Assembly: GCA_030849465.1 (NCBI GenBank)
Contig: JARVLF010000008.1
Location: forward strand, 434,001-498,000
Length of the DNA stretch: 64,000 bases
Direction: 5' to 3'
Origin: Moesziomyces globuligerus
Taxonomy: Eukaryota > Basidiomycota > Ustilaginomycetes > Ustilaginales > Ustilaginaceae
Shown one piece after another: positions 1 through 10,097 of this stretch. The notes under the pieces are model-generated. The model did no database searches. It was not told where the DNA came from and was given only the letters and a program-made list of their open reading frames with translations. Position 1 is the first letter of the stretch. Every line of letters starts with the position of its first letter. The position numbers and the translations under genes were made by a program.

Positions 1-507
1 CTGCTATCCGAGTCGCTCAAGCTCTCGCTGCTGCTCTCCAAGTCGCCAGACCCCGCGCTCACGGACGAGGCGATCGAGCTCATGCACAGCACCGAACGCG
101 AGAAGCTCAAGTGCGCACTCCTCCTCGCAGAGCTCCTCGGACTCGATGCAAGCGCGGCCAACGACGTCGTAGACGATCTCGACCAAGGCTACGCAACGCA
201 ATCGCAGCAAGCGAAACCCACGCAACCCACGCAACCCACGCAACCCACGCAACCCGCACAGTCCACACAACCCACGCAAGCAACACAAGCTACGCAAGCT
301 GCAGAGCCATCACCAGCCACGCACGACGCAAACCCCACGCACGCCACCGAGCCTACACAGCCTACACAGCCTACACAGCCGGTCGAGTCTGCGGTGTCAG
401 CGGCGGGTTCAGGGGCAGCGCCAGCAACGACAGCGATCGGAGGCGACGAGATCGACGACGACGACATGGAGGATGTGGACGACATGGAGGATGTAGCGGC
501 GGGCTGA
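1..507 (+). CDS. C-terminal part of an unidentified protein with Gln-Pro-Thr repeats and an acidic tail
   Basis: The reading frame is open from the first base of the window to the stop at 505-507, so the gene starts upstream. The first ~60 residues are helical and Leu-rich (for example KLKCALLLAELLGLDAS) and look like the end of an alpha-helical repeat domain. They are followed by a low-complexity region built on nine-base units that encode Gln/Pro/Thr triplets, and by a short acidic end (DEIDDDDMEDVDDMEDV). I do not recognise the family. The acidic tail and helical body would fit a nuclear or ribosome-biogenesis scaffold, but that is only a guess. The gene is convergent with the questin-oxidase-like gene. 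Confidence 0.7.
   Translation: MLSESLKLSLLLSKSPDPALTDEAIELMHSTEREKLKCALLLAELLGLDASAANDVVDDLDQGYATQSQQAKPTQPTQPTQPTQPAQSTQPTQATQATQAAEPSPATHDANPTHATEPTQPTQPTQPVESAVSAAGSGAAPATTAIGGDEIDDDDMEDVDDMEDVAAG
217..378 (+). repeat. Two coding minisatellites of 9-bp units
   Basis: Four perfect copies of CCCACGCAA occupy 217-252, followed by about six degenerate copies to ~306. Three perfect copies of CCTACACAG lie at 352-378. All are in frame, so changes in copy number would lengthen or shorten the Gln-Pro-Thr tract without a frameshift. Confidence 0.85.
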
Positions 508-915
508 GCCGGCTTGGACGCCTCGCTGTGTGTTTTCTTTCCATCGGCTCTTGTTCGCCACCATGCGCCTGCTCGACGATGCCATCCAGCACGGGAAAAG
601 GACCGCACGTCGCTCGAGCAAGCAGACTGACTGACGGGTTGCCTTTGTTTTGTCTTGCATCTGCGCTCTGCTCCGTCTGCTTGCGCTTTCCCCGCCGGTT
701 TTCGCGTCTGCAAGACTGGGGCCACGATGCACTCAAGGCCTGAAGGCCTTCCTCACCGCCTCTTGGCTGCTCGGCCAAAGACGTCAGTGTCGGCGGCAGC
801 ACTGGCTCAGCTCATCTTTGCTCGGCATTGCTCTGCACTACGCGTCAGCGTGTAGCTGGAATCGACTAGCCAGCTTGCATTCTGAGGCTGTAGTTTCCAA
901 AAAAGTGTGGGGGGT
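508..915. other. Convergent 3' intergenic region
   Basis: This 408-bp gap separates the stop codons of two convergent genes. I see no gene, RNA or repeat in it; it presumably holds both 3' UTRs. Confidence 0.6.
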
Positions 916-2359
916 TTAGAAGAAGGGTTGGAACTGCCAAAACTCCTGGTGTTCACCGGGGGCTTGGTGTTTGGTGGGGGTGATGCGGGCGGTGTGCATA
1001 TCGACCATCTGCTGAGCTGTAGCCCTGTAGAGCTCGGGCGTCTCGTTGGTGGTGGTGCCGAGGAGCTTGGTGAGTTGGGCTTGGTGCTGGCTGGTGGGAT
1101 GTACGAGGCTGTGCACGTAGAGCGTACGCACCGCTTTGGGGAGGTGCTCGTCGACGCTCTCGCGCGCTGTGCGGAATAGCTCGGGCCAGTCCTGCTCCTC
1201 GGTGCAAAGCGGGTGGGTGAGGTTGTGCGCGGTGAAAGCAGGACGACCGCGCACGAGGTAGATGTAGAGAAAGTGCGCGCCGAGCGCACGAAGCAGCATG
1301 CCATCGTGCGCCGCGTCCGACCACACCGAACGAAGCAGCGGCGTAAACAGATGCACGTTGTTCAGATGCATACTAACCCACCCAGGCCACACACACGGTT
1401 CAGTCAAGGCTCGACTCCTATGTGGGAGAAAGGGTGCAAGGGCGAGTTGGAGGCTCGGGGACTTACAGGAAGAAATCATGATGGTACGCACCATCTTTCC
1501 TCGGTACCGTTCCCAGGGCAAGTACGGCGAGCAGGGCGAGTTCAGCCGAAGCTACATCGGCGTTGCTGATGTTCCAGCGATCGAGGTACTCGTGAATGAC
1601 GCCGTAGCCTGCCCCGTCTTTTTCGAACGGCTCGTCGGGCAACGACGTCTCGTACTCCCGCAGCCTCAATGCCTGTGGACTGACGCGCTCATCCTTCTGC
1701 AGCTCGCTCACGAGTTCGAGCAAGCCACTCCCTCCGCGTGGCTGGGCGGTGAGCCAGTCGTGCTGCGTCAACCACGTATGCTTGGCCGAAGTGACGGCTG
1801 CCATTGCCAATGCCTCTGCGGCCAACGGCACCACACCCGTCTCGACCGCATATCCGAAATGAATCGCCGCATGCAACACACCTCCGTAGAACCTCGCGAC
1901 CATCTGGCGACCCTCGCCGTTGGCCTCTGCACTCCACACGTACCGATCCAACGTCGCCTTGATGCCCGTTTGCTCGATCTGGTCGCGGAAGAAGTGCAGG
2001 TACGACCAGTAATGACTCGGCCGACCGAGCCGAGCGCTCCAGGTGTGCTCGTCAACCTTGCTGACGTTGGTGAGCTCGGCGGTGGTGTGCGGATCGTATC
2101 TGCTTCGGTCCGAGAACGCAAAGCCGTCGAGGTAGTGCGTGCGCGTGTAGGCAAAGTGATCGCGCAGCTCGCTGGGAGAGGAACCGAGCGTGAAGTCGGC
2201 GACCAGCTGGTGCACGAGGTGGTTGTGCATGCCGCTCGTGTTGAAGAAGCAATGGTGCGACGCATGGTTCTCGGCCAAGAGCGCCGCGAGCTCCGCCGCC
2301 GAGTCGGCGCGCACGTACGGCAAGAGCGGACCAAAGGCAGTGCTCGCCTGGAACGACAT
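916..2359 (-). CDS. Questin oxidase-like (DUF4243) protein, two exons
   Basis: Exon 1 is 2359-1467 and exon 2 is 1372-916, joined by a 94-bp intron with donor GTAAGT and acceptor TTAG. The join restores ...HHDFF-L-MHLNNVHLF and gives 449 aa. The protein is mostly helical and has the character of the questin oxidase/DUF4243 family: a Baeyer-Villiger-type monooxygenase in Aspergillus geodin synthesis, with many uncharacterised homologues elsewhere in fungi. His- and Tyr-rich stretches such as NHLVHQLVADFTLG and HAAIHFGYAVE match the family style. The start was taken at the ATG of MSFQASTAF; the frame stays open upstream with further ATGs (2431, 2590), so the N-terminus is uncertain. No polyketide gene cluster lies next to it, so a role in secondary metabolism is not supported by context. 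Confidence 0.7.
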
Positions 2360-2826
2360 ACTGGACCAAGAGCGATGATCGAAGCAAGGCGAAAGCGGAA
2401 GCCGCAAGCGTCGGCTCAGGCGTAGATGCATGCGGCAAGCGACAAGCTCACGGTGGTGGCCGCTATACTCGGAACGGCGATGAGCAGGATGAGGGTTTGA
2501 GCAAACATGTGGTGGCGCGTGCGCACAGTCTGACAAGCGGCGTCGAAAAAATCCCCGCTCCAACCTCGACCACGAAACCTCATACGACACTTTACACAGA
2601 CGTTGGCGTACGAGGTGACGAGAGACACTCTGACTAGCAGTGTGTATGCGATCGCGAACATGCAGAGCAAGAGACGGTGATTAGGTAACGAACGATAAGG
2701 CTAAAGACTTGTGTCGTCAAGGAAGGGGGAATGGTTGCGCTCTACCCAATTTTGGGGAGGCAAGTCGATCCGAGCGTGACAAGATGCGTGTACGGATTCT
2801 AAGGCAAAGGGGTTGCAGACGAGCCC
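2360..2826. other. Intergenic region upstream of the questin-oxidase-like gene
   Basis: This 467-bp spacer separates two genes on the minus strand. It should hold the promoter of the left gene and the 3' UTR of the right one. I see no clear element. Confidence 0.5.
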
Positions 2827-3378
2827 TCATTGTTTGGCCATGGTGAGGTCGTTGAGGACGCCAGCGTCGAGGTTGGAGAAGACGCGGAAGACGCCCTTGG
2901 TGACGTCGATCCAGTTCCAGGTGCAGGCGGCGCACTTGTCGACGACGGTGACGATGGCGTGTTTGCCGTGCGGGTCCGAGATCTTGATGCGGTCGCCGCA
3001 CTGGAAGGGGGAATCGAAGCTGACGGCGGCGGTCATGCTCGAGTCGTTGGGCGTGCTGGCTCCGGGACAGGCGGGGTTGAGCAGCTGGCTGCCGTAGTAG
3101 TAGGTCACCTTGCCGCCGCCAAACCTTTTGGCGCGCGAATGGTGCTTGCGCGTCTCCATCCTCTCGCCTTGCTCCTCCAGCTGCGTAGCAGAAGGCTCGT
3201 CGTGCTCGTTGTGCGGCACAGCCTGCGGGAGCGCTTGCGGACGAAGTGGCATTCGTGGATGAGAGAGCGACGCCAGTTGAGGCGAAATGCTAGGCGCTTC
3301 CTCCACCCCCGGAATCGCTGCCCCCTGACACGCCGCTGCCAGGCTAATCAGAACGCTCGCGATCAGTGTGGTGCGCAT
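2827..3378 (-). CDS. Small secreted double-psi beta-barrel (RlpA/barwin-like) protein
   Basis: The 183-aa protein begins with a signal peptide (MRTTLIASVLISLAAACQGA). A Pro/Glu-rich propeptide follows, ending in the basic site RAKR (about residue 134 of the plus-strand-reversed frame's middle, just before RFGGG), a good Kex2-type cleavage site. The mature domain of ~95 residues starts GGGKVTYYYGSQLLNPACPG and contains VTVVDKCAACTWNWIDVT, the DPBB core pattern shared by RlpA, barwin, cerato-platanin-like and expansin-like proteins. The Asp of the VVDKC motif and three or more Cys are present. It lacks an expansin carbohydrate-binding second domain. Such proteins act at the cell wall; in smuts, small secreted DPBB proteins are also effector candidates. 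A single exon with a clear start makes the model firm; the biochemical role is inferred. Confidence 0.85.
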   Translation of the reverse strand: MRTTLIASVLISLAAACQGAAIPGVEEAPSISPQLASLSHPRMPLRPQALPQAVPHNEHDEPSATQLEEQGERMETRKHHSRAKRFGGGKVTYYYGSQLLNPACPGASTPNDSSMTAAVSFDSPFQCGDRIKISDPHGKHAIVTVVDKCAACTWNWIDVTKGVFRVFSNLDAGVLNDLTMAKQ

Positions 3379-3937
3379 CGTAAAGTAGTGTCCAGTTGGT
3401 CAGAGGGTGCAAGAGGCGAATCGAGCTCACACCGGCCAGAGTATATATCGCAAAAACCCCTCCCAGAGCCAGGCTAGGTGCAAGCACAAACACCAAACTC
3501 TACCCCTCGTCCTGCAAACTCCGCCGGTACAACCGATACAGCAAAGAAGGCGCCCATCGCCCGCATGAAAAGAACAACGCCGTGCGCAAGCCGTCGAACG
3601 CAACATATCGCACATCGCCGCGGGGCCAGATCTGCCACCTATGCTTGCCAGCACACGCACTCAGAGCGAGCAAAGTGAGGAGCACACACCTATGCAAGGA
3701 GAGCCCCGACCCCCCCTTGTTGCCAGCCTAATTTCGTTTGTCTAAAAAAAAGAAAAGCGTGTTGCCTCGGCTGCCACCACTTGCAGCATGACATGTCACA
3801 TCCCTCATGCCGGCGGCTCACGCATCCAACATCTCATCTTGGCTCCCGCACCCCTTGGCTTCGATGCACCGACGATCCCGAGCTTTCTCTTGTCAAGATC
3901 GATTCGATTCCATGGTACTGTATTGCATTCGACGGCA
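3379..3937. other. Intergenic region: DPBB gene promoter and GCN2 3' end
   Basis: This 559-bp gap contains the upstream region of the secreted protein gene, with a TATATA stretch near 3440, and the 3' flank of GCN2. Short ORFs here have no recognisable content. Confidence 0.5.
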
Positions 3938-6900
3938 CTAGCGGCCGCACCCAATCAGCGCGGTCCGATCCTCCCGCAGCGAGTACAGGAAGACCCTACC
4001 ACATCCGACCACGTTTACGCCTCCACTGGCGTCGGGAAACGCAAACGCCACCGCCCTCCCCTTGATGAGCCTCGCATACTCCCTTTCGTCCGCAGACAGC
4101 GTCTCGAGAAAGGCGCGGAACATGTACGCGCCCTCGTCCTCCTCCACCTCGCCCTCTCCGTAGCTGCCAAGACACGCCGTCAGCGCCGCCGCGAGCCGGT
4201 CAAAGTTGGCGCCGGTGAAGTCGACGGCGAGGATGGGCACATTGCCCGCCTGCAGCTGGTCGGCGAACTTGGACACCTGCCGCGACGCCTTGTCGAGCAC
4301 CAGCTGTCGGCTCGACGGCTTCGGTCGGTTCTGCTGGCTCTTGTCGCCCTTCTTGCTCCGCTCGATCGGTCGCTCCGGCAGCAGCATCTCGCGCTCCCGC
4401 ACGGCGATCGTCGCTGACGGCATCACCTCGTTTCCGCTGTACGTTCGTGTGAACGCGCCGTGCGCGTGGTGGTGATGGTGGTGGTGGAAATGATGCCCGC
4501 CGCCGAGTGAGCCCGGCGCACCAGAGACGGCCGCCGCAGCCCTCGCCCCCACAGCGTCCGTTCCCGCAGCGCCCAGACGAGATGTCGCCGCACCGCCACC
4601 TGCTGACCCCGCAATCTGTACGTCGATGCTGCGCTGCCGCGCTATCCTGTCCTGCACAAAACCGACGAGCTCGTGCCGCGCCACTTCGTACTCGGCGCGC
4701 TGCAGCACCACCTTGACCTTGAGCACGGGCGAGCGCGCCTTTGCGAAGACGAGCAGCAGGATGCCCTCGGCGCGGCACGTGGCCGCCGCCGACTCGGGCG
4801 TGTCGTACGTCGCGTGCTCGTACTGCAGGTCCGCCGCGATGTTGTGCGCCCACAGCTCGCGGCAGATCTCCATGCGCGTCTCGAGAAGCCCTGGCGTCGA
4901 GGCAACGTACACGTCGCACCGCCTCGGCGTGTAGAGCCCAAAGCTCCGCTCCTCCTCGACGCGCGACAGCAGCTTGGGCACCTGCATCTCCTGGTGCTTG
5001 GAGAGGCCAAGCGTGAGCTTGCCTACCGCCAGCTGCACACCCACGCCGTGCAGCGGCGCCGACGATGCCGCCGACGGATTGGCAAAGTGCTTCAGCAGGC
5101 CATCGTAGCGTCCGCCTGCGGCAACCACGTCGCGCCGCTTGCCTGCGCGCACAATCGTGAATAGCACGCCGCCCTTGTACAGACTGCTCGACTGGGCCAA
5201 GAGCGGCGAGAAGAGGAAGCGGCGCTGGACGCCAAAGAACCTTGCAGTCGCCACCACGTCGGAGATCTGCGACACCGCCTTGGCCAGCCTCGTGCGCTGG
5301 TCGAGCGGGAACAGCCGCTCCAGCCTACGATGCACAGCGCCCACCTCGTCGTTGAGATTGAACGCCTCCAGCTCTTCGATTGTCGAGCGGGGCAGGCCGA
5401 GTTGCAGCAGTTGCGTGCGTGCTGCCTGCATCGTCTTGGACCCGGCCAGCAGCGCGACTACGCCGAGCACTGCCGTGTGGTGCTTGGCCGGGATCCGGTC
5501 CAGGATCATGGACAGGACCACCTCGTGGTTGATGTGGATGACCCAGTTCTCGCTCGCTACGCCGGGGATCTCGTCGAGCACCTCCTCGACCAGCGCGAGC
5601 GCTTCAGCCTCCGCCGCCGCCGACTTTTCGGGCGACACAATGTCAAACGACGCCGCCAGCACTGCGCGAGGCTGGCCACCGGCTACGACGTTTTCGCGGA
5701 AGACGTTGCTGATCTCGTACCGCTTGAAGCGCTGGTTGCTGCTGCGCGCAAACACACGCGCAAAAGGCACCGTCAGGTCGTACGGCAGATGCACCACCCG
5801 GCCCGTCCGATCGAGCATCTGCACGATCTTCTCGTTGGACGTGTACAGCCCGTTGGGCGGGACGATGAGCGGCGCAGCAAACTCTACCGCGCCGTGCCTG
5901 CGAGCAGCATTGCGGATCAGATCGCATACCACTGTGGTGAGCGAGGTGTCGCGGTCCGTCTCGGCACCGGTATCGAAGGTGAAATCGCGCACCAGATCAG
6001 CCGCCGTGCGACTGAACAGCGCGTCCATCAGCTGGTGGTTGTACGCGCTCGTCGGGTTGGCCATGAGGCGCAGACACTCTTCGATGTATTCGTCCTCCAT
6101 CTTGGGCGGTAGCAGGTCGCTCTTGAGGATCTCGAGTGGCGACGGCCGTCGGTCGGGATCGTGATCGAGCATCTGCCGGATGAGCGCCGTCTGATTCTCC
6201 AGCTTGCTGTGCGGCCAAACGGCGGGCAAGCCCACGGACGGGTCGCGCAGATCGCGAATCAACAGGATGCGCTCCATGCCCGTGCGGTAGACGCGCTGGC
6301 TCGCCAGCATCTCGAAAAAGATGATGCCCAACGAGTAAATGTCGACCTTGAAGTTGTACTTGGTGCCTCCCTTTGCGCGCAGCTCGGGCGCCGTATACAG
6401 AAACGTGCCCAGATCACCAGTCAGGTCCGTGCTCTCGGCCATCTCGGCTGTGCCTGTGAGGTTGCCCGCGTTGCCGTCGGCGATCTGCAGCGCGTTGGTC
6501 GCCAAGCCGAAATCGCCGATCTTGACGTCGCCGTTGGCGTACATGAGTACATTGGACGGCTTGAGATCGCGGTGAATGATGCCGAGACTGCTGATGTGTG
6601 CGAGCGCCTCGACCATCTGGCGCAGAATGCGCCACGCCTCGTCTTCTGTCAGCCCCTTTTCGATCGCCTCGCGCAGTGTGCGGTTCTCGACGAACTCCAT
6701 CTGAATGTACAGCACACGCTGAACGGGCACGCTGCCCGCCGGCCGAGCCAGACTGACGCTCCTGGACATCGATCGGCCTGCTCGGGACGCGCGGCGCGAT
6801 GACAGCGGAATGCGGCTGAAGTCGTCGTCGTCGTCGTCATCGCCAAATTCATCGTCGGAGCTTGAGTCGTCGCTTGCCGAATCGTCGTCGTCGTCGCTGT

Positions 6901-9478
6901 CCCCGGTACTGCTCTCGTCCGATGGCGTGCGCAGCGCCAGCAATCCTCCTTTGAACGATGTCTCCGTCTTGGCACGCGCCACGGCCCCAGCGCTGCGCGG
7001 ATCCGGGTTGCTGTCGTCGTCATCCTCGTCTGCAAAGCGGATATCGCTGTAGCTGCCCGTCAAGCGCGATGAGCTGGCGCCCGAGGCGAAGACGTCGTCG
7101 TCTTCGTCAAAGTCCGGAACGGCGCGGAACGAGTCGTCACGGCCGTTGCCCGGCCTCTTGGATCCGCTGGGCCGCTGGAAGCCGTTGGCGAACGACGACA
7201 TGGACAGGCTGGGTCCGGACGCGTGCGTCTTGCTCGTGGTCGTGTTGGTCTCGAGGCTTCGCCCTGAGGTGAATCCGTCGGTGTCGCTGCTGGACAAGCC
7301 CGAGATGGGGACGTGCGTCTCTTCTATCCAGCAGGTCGAGTAGCGCACGATGTGCGGATGGTCAAGGCGGCTGAGCGCACTGATCTCGCGCAGCGTCCGC
7401 TCATCCTCGTCGGGTGAGCTGGAGAGTTTGATCTTCTTGACGGCGTAGAAGCGGCCGTCGAGGCGATTGCGCGCCTTAACGACGCTGCCAAACGCGCCCT
7501 TGCCGAGGAATTCGACCTCTTCAAAGTCGGACAGGTAGCGAGACGAGGATGCAGCTTGCGGCAAGCCCGAGCCGCCTGGCGCTCGGAATGGCCAGAGGGA
7601 GCCAAAGGCCGGGGCAGCTTCGGCCTCGAGTGGGTTGTTCGGCCTTGGGCTCGGCGAGGTGAGAGCATTCTTGTTCGGATCGCTCTGCTGACGAGCGGTG
7701 CCTGGCCGACAACTCGTGTTGATCGCGCCGATCTTGTTCGTACCGGCTGCGGCATCCGCCGTAGTAGGCCGAGGTGCCATCTTGGTGCTAGAGCCCTGGG
7801 ACAGCTCGGTGTCTTCGTAGAGGATGAGTTCTTCGAGGCGCGAGACGAGAGCTGCGGCGGTAGGGCGCTTCTTGGAAGCGCGGTCGAGCATGAGGAGGAG
7901 GAACGCTTGGACATGCGGGGCGAGCGAGTTGCTGGAGCGGATGACGTGCTCTGGCATGTCGAATTCGGCGACGCAGTCCAAGCCAAAGAGCATCTGGCAA
8001 GCGCAGACGCCGAGATCCCAGATGTCGCGCTTGCGGCTGTAGGAGAGCGGCTGGTCGATGGCCTCAGGAGGCTTCCACGCATCTGGGTGCGCATCGTCTT
8101 GGAGTGGACCAACCAGATCGTTGAGCGGGTTTGACTTGTGCATGTCCTTGAGGCGGCGAGCGTAGCAGGTGCCTGCGAGGCGGACGACCGGAGCAGCGCC
8201 TGCTTCGACGAAGACCGAGTCCGGGTCGATGCTGCGATGGATGAGATTGCGTGTATGGAGCGAGTCGAGCGTCCTGAGGAGCGAGGCGAGGTGGTGTCGT
8301 ACGCGTTTCCACGGAAGGGATTCGCACTGCTCGAGCAAACGGCGGAGGCAGAGGCCGTCTGTGCGCTCGGTGACGACGCTGAGCTTCCAACCCTGGGGTT
8401 CGAGAATACGGGTGACGGCGCTCGCCAACACGTTGAGCAGTCCCGGCTCGCGCACCTTGACGAGCTTGTCGAACTCGAACTCGACCTCTTCGAGCTTGCG
8501 CTTTCCGGCCGAGTATGCGTAGTGAGGCGAGGTGATAAGGTAGTGCTCGAGGATCCAGGTATGGGAGGGCGCGCGAGAGTCGGCGGGATCGTCCTGTGCG
8601 GGCTCGGCAAGATGGCGGGTTGCGAGGCCAGACTTGGAGAGGACGGGGCCGACGCGGAGGATGGATGTGACTCTGCCGTTGTGTTCGATGGGGTCGAGGA
8701 AAGTCTCGATGCGCGAAGGATCCGAGGCGGAAGCAGCGGGCGCTGCCAAGACCGAGGAGGACGCATCCACGGAGGACGACGGATGAGGTTTGGAAGGACT
8801 GGCGGGCCCATGGGTGGCAAAGTAGCTGTTCTCGCGCTTGCGCTCCTTCTCCTGCTTGAGGAGCGCGGCCTTCTTTGTGGCCTCTTCGTGAATCAGCTGT
8901 GCGAGCTGTTCGGATCGCAGAGTCTCTGCGTGTTGTGCGCGTAACCGTTCCTGCTGCTCTTGAGCGATCTGACGTTCCTGCTCCTCCTTTGCGCGCTTGT
9001 GCATCTCCTGCTCCAAGCTGAGCGAAGGCGCGCCGTCCTTGACTTGCTTGGGCACGGCGTTGTTGAGGCTGATAAAGTCCTGGCCTGCAGAGATGAGCTC
9101 CCAGATCATCTCTGCGCCGATGAGCGATTTCGCCTTTTGGTTGAGCTCGTGGTTGAGCTTCTGGACGTGATCTGAGGACAGGCCGCGGTGTCGGCCATCA
9201 TTGTGCTTGACGATTATGGTTGGCGGAACGAGCGGGTAGTTCTTGGGAAGGCGGAAGGTGACGTAAGCGCACAGCAGCGGCTTGAGCCTCTCCTGGTCCG
9301 GCCGCAATACGACCTGGAACTCATGAAGCTGGGTGGAGGCGGCTCCCTTCCATGCCTTCTGCTCTACGGGGACAAAGTCATTGTCGAGGATGGACTGGAT
9401 CGCCTCGATCTCGGTGGTTTGGATCTCGATGATCTCGTGCGGGGAGAGAGCCGGAGCAGCAGCGGCAGTACTCGTCAT
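3938..9478 (-). CDS. GCN2: eIF2-alpha kinase GCN2
   Basis: The intronless 1846-aa protein has the full GCN2 architecture. An N-terminal RWD domain (about 14-145) would bind GCN1. A charged coiled linker rich in Glu/Gln/Arg (about 165-225) follows, then a pseudokinase domain (about 255-560). The true kinase has its Gly loop FLGKGAFGSVV near 655, Lys in YAVKKIKL near 680, HRDLKPSN near 966 and DFG near 988. The kinase lobe carries a very long insert with acidic Asp/Ser runs, as in other GCN2 enzymes. A HisRS-like domain (about 1150-1560), the sensor of uncharged tRNA, precedes a C-terminal dimer/ribosome-binding region. A His run (HHFHHHHHHHAHG) sits near 1661-1672. GCN2 phosphorylates eIF2alpha in amino-acid starvation and shifts translation toward GCN4-type mRNAs. 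The start is the first ATG of the frame, just before the RWD domain. Confidence 0.97.
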   Translation of the reverse strand: MTSTAAAAPALSPHEIIEIQTTEIEAIQSILDNDFVPVEQKAWKGAASTQLHEFQVVLRPDQERLKPLLCAYVTFRLPKNYPLVPPTIIVKHNDGRHRGLSSDHVQKLNHELNQKAKSLIGAEMIWELISAGQDFISLNNAVPKQVKDGAPSLSLEQEMHKRAKEEQERQIAQEQQERLRAQHAETLRSEQLAQLIHEEATKKAALLKQEKERKRENSYFATHGPASPSKPHPSSSVDASSSVLAAPAASASDPSRIETFLDPIEHNGRVTSILRVGPVLSKSGLATRHLAEPAQDDPADSRAPSHTWILEHYLITSPHYAYSAGKRKLEEVEFEFDKLVKVREPGLLNVLASAVTRILEPQGWKLSVVTERTDGLCLRRLLEQCESLPWKRVRHHLASLLRTLDSLHTRNLIHRSIDPDSVFVEAGAAPVVRLAGTCYARRLKDMHKSNPLNDLVGPLQDDAHPDAWKPPEAIDQPLSYSRKRDIWDLGVCACQMLFGLDCVAEFDMPEHVIRSSNSLAPHVQAFLLLMLDRASKKRPTAAALVSRLEELILYEDTELSQGSSTKMAPRPTTADAAAGTNKIGAINTSCRPGTARQQSDPNKNALTSPSPRPNNPLEAEAAPAFGSLWPFRAPGGSGLPQAASSSRYLSDFEEVEFLGKGAFGSVVKARNRLDGRFYAVKKIKLSSSPDEDERTLREISALSRLDHPHIVRYSTCWIEETHVPISGLSSSDTDGFTSGRSLETNTTTSKTHASGPSLSMSSFANGFQRPSGSKRPGNGRDDSFRAVPDFDEDDDVFASGASSSRLTGSYSDIRFADEDDDDSNPDPRSAGAVARAKTETSFKGGLLALRTPSDESSTGDSDDDDDSASDDSSSDDEFGDDDDDDDFSRIPLSSRRASRAGRSMSRSVSLARPAGSVPVQRVLYIQMEFVENRTLREAIEKGLTEDEAWRILRQMVEALAHISSLGIIHRDLKPSNVLMYANGDVKIGDFGLATNALQIADGNAGNLTGTAEMAESTDLTGDLGTFLYTAPELRAKGGTKYNFKVDIYSLGIIFFEMLASQRVYRTGMERILLIRDLRDPSVGLPAVWPHSKLENQTALIRQMLDHDPDRRPSPLEILKSDLLPPKMEDEYIEECLRLMANPTSAYNHQLMDALFSRTAADLVRDFTFDTGAETDRDTSLTTVVCDLIRNAARRHGAVEFAAPLIVPPNGLYTSNEKIVQMLDRTGRVVHLPYDLTVPFARVFARSSNQRFKRYEISNVFRENVVAGGQPRAVLAASFDIVSPEKSAAAEAEALALVEEVLDEIPGVASENWVIHINHEVVLSMILDRIPAKHHTAVLGVVALLAGSKTMQAARTQLLQLGLPRSTIEELEAFNLNDEVGAVHRRLERLFPLDQRTRLAKAVSQISDVVATARFFGVQRRFLFSPLLAQSSSLYKGGVLFTIVRAGKRRDVVAAGGRYDGLLKHFANPSAASSAPLHGVGVQLAVGKLTLGLSKHQEMQVPKLLSRVEEERSFGLYTPRRCDVYVASTPGLLETRMEICRELWAHNIAADLQYEHATYDTPESAAATCRAEGILLLVFAKARSPVLKVKVVLQRAEYEVARHELVGFVQDRIARQRSIDVQIAGSAGGGAATSRLGAAGTDAVGARAAAAVSGAPGSLGGGHHFHHHHHHHAHGAFTRTYSGNEVMPSATIAVREREMLLPERPIERSKKGDKSQQNRPKPSSRQLVLDKASRQVSKFADQLQAGNVPILAVDFTGANFDRLAAALTACLGSYGEGEVEEDEGAYMFRAFLETLSADEREYARLIKGRAVAFAFPDASGGVNVVGCGRVFLYSLREDRTALIGCGR

Positions 9479-10097
9479 GGTAATGGATCGATAGATATGG
9501 TGGGCATTTCAGGTGGGCTTCTGTAAGAGCGCGATTGAGGGTCGCCCGAGTGATGAGCCGTGATCGACGAGCGTTACCGAGGACCGGTGCTGTGCGCGAT
9601 GGCGATCGGCCGTAGCTCGGCTCAGCGGTATGATCGACTCCACTTGCGTGGAGTGGTTCAGGGGGCCGAGCTGGGCGACATGGCGTTGCGATTGTCAAGG
9701 AGTGTTGGTGATGATGAAAGTGACAGTCTGATGGGATTGAGTCCTGATGTTCAACTTATCTCAAGGTCAAGGTCACGAGATCGCAGCGTCGGATGTCGCC
9801 GTCGAGAAGCTGAGCGATTTTGGCCAGCCGTTTTCGGACGGTGAAGCTGAGCAGCTCCACTAGACTGTCATTGCGCCCCCACTGGGCACGGACCAAAATC
9901 CGTCTCGAAAAAAGAACAGAACAATGTGAATAACTTGACGTGATTTCTCGATTTTTCGGTGCATTTTTCGAGACCCTGAATGCGTGAATCTCAGCTCCAC
10001 ACGCTGCGCCAAAGCCGAGTTCCGAAGCTACCTGGAATGCTCGCCTCTTGCCTCCACGCTCGGCCCTCTCCTCACCCCGCCTTTGCGCACCATCACC
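9479..10097. other. Divergent promoter region between GCN2 and LIN1
   Basis: This 619-bp spacer lies between two start codons. It contains a 7-bp-stem hairpin (ACTCCAC/GTGGAGT, 9637-9654) and an AT-rich tract at about 9905-9975 that includes a CRE-like TGACGTGA. No gene is convincing here. Confidence 0.55.
9936..9943 (+). promoter_or_regulatory. CRE/bZIP-like site TGACGTGA
   Basis: TGACGTGA differs by one base from the palindromic ATF/CREB element TGACGTCA. It lies ~155 bp upstream of the chosen LIN1 start and ~460 bp upstream of the GCN2 start, in an AT-rich stretch. Function is inferred from sequence alone. Confidence 0.3.

Noticed and set aside
9611..9670. tRNA-like words (GTAGCTCGGCTCAGCGGT ... 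GGTTCAG) in the GCN2/LIN1 spacer
   Set aside because: No acceptor stem pairing and no proper anticodon arm; the hairpin inside does not fit a cloverleaf.
9706..9815. Box-C-like GTGATGA with later CTGA words (possible C/D snoRNA)
   Set aside because: The CTGA words are too close or lack a terminal stem flanking the C and D boxes.
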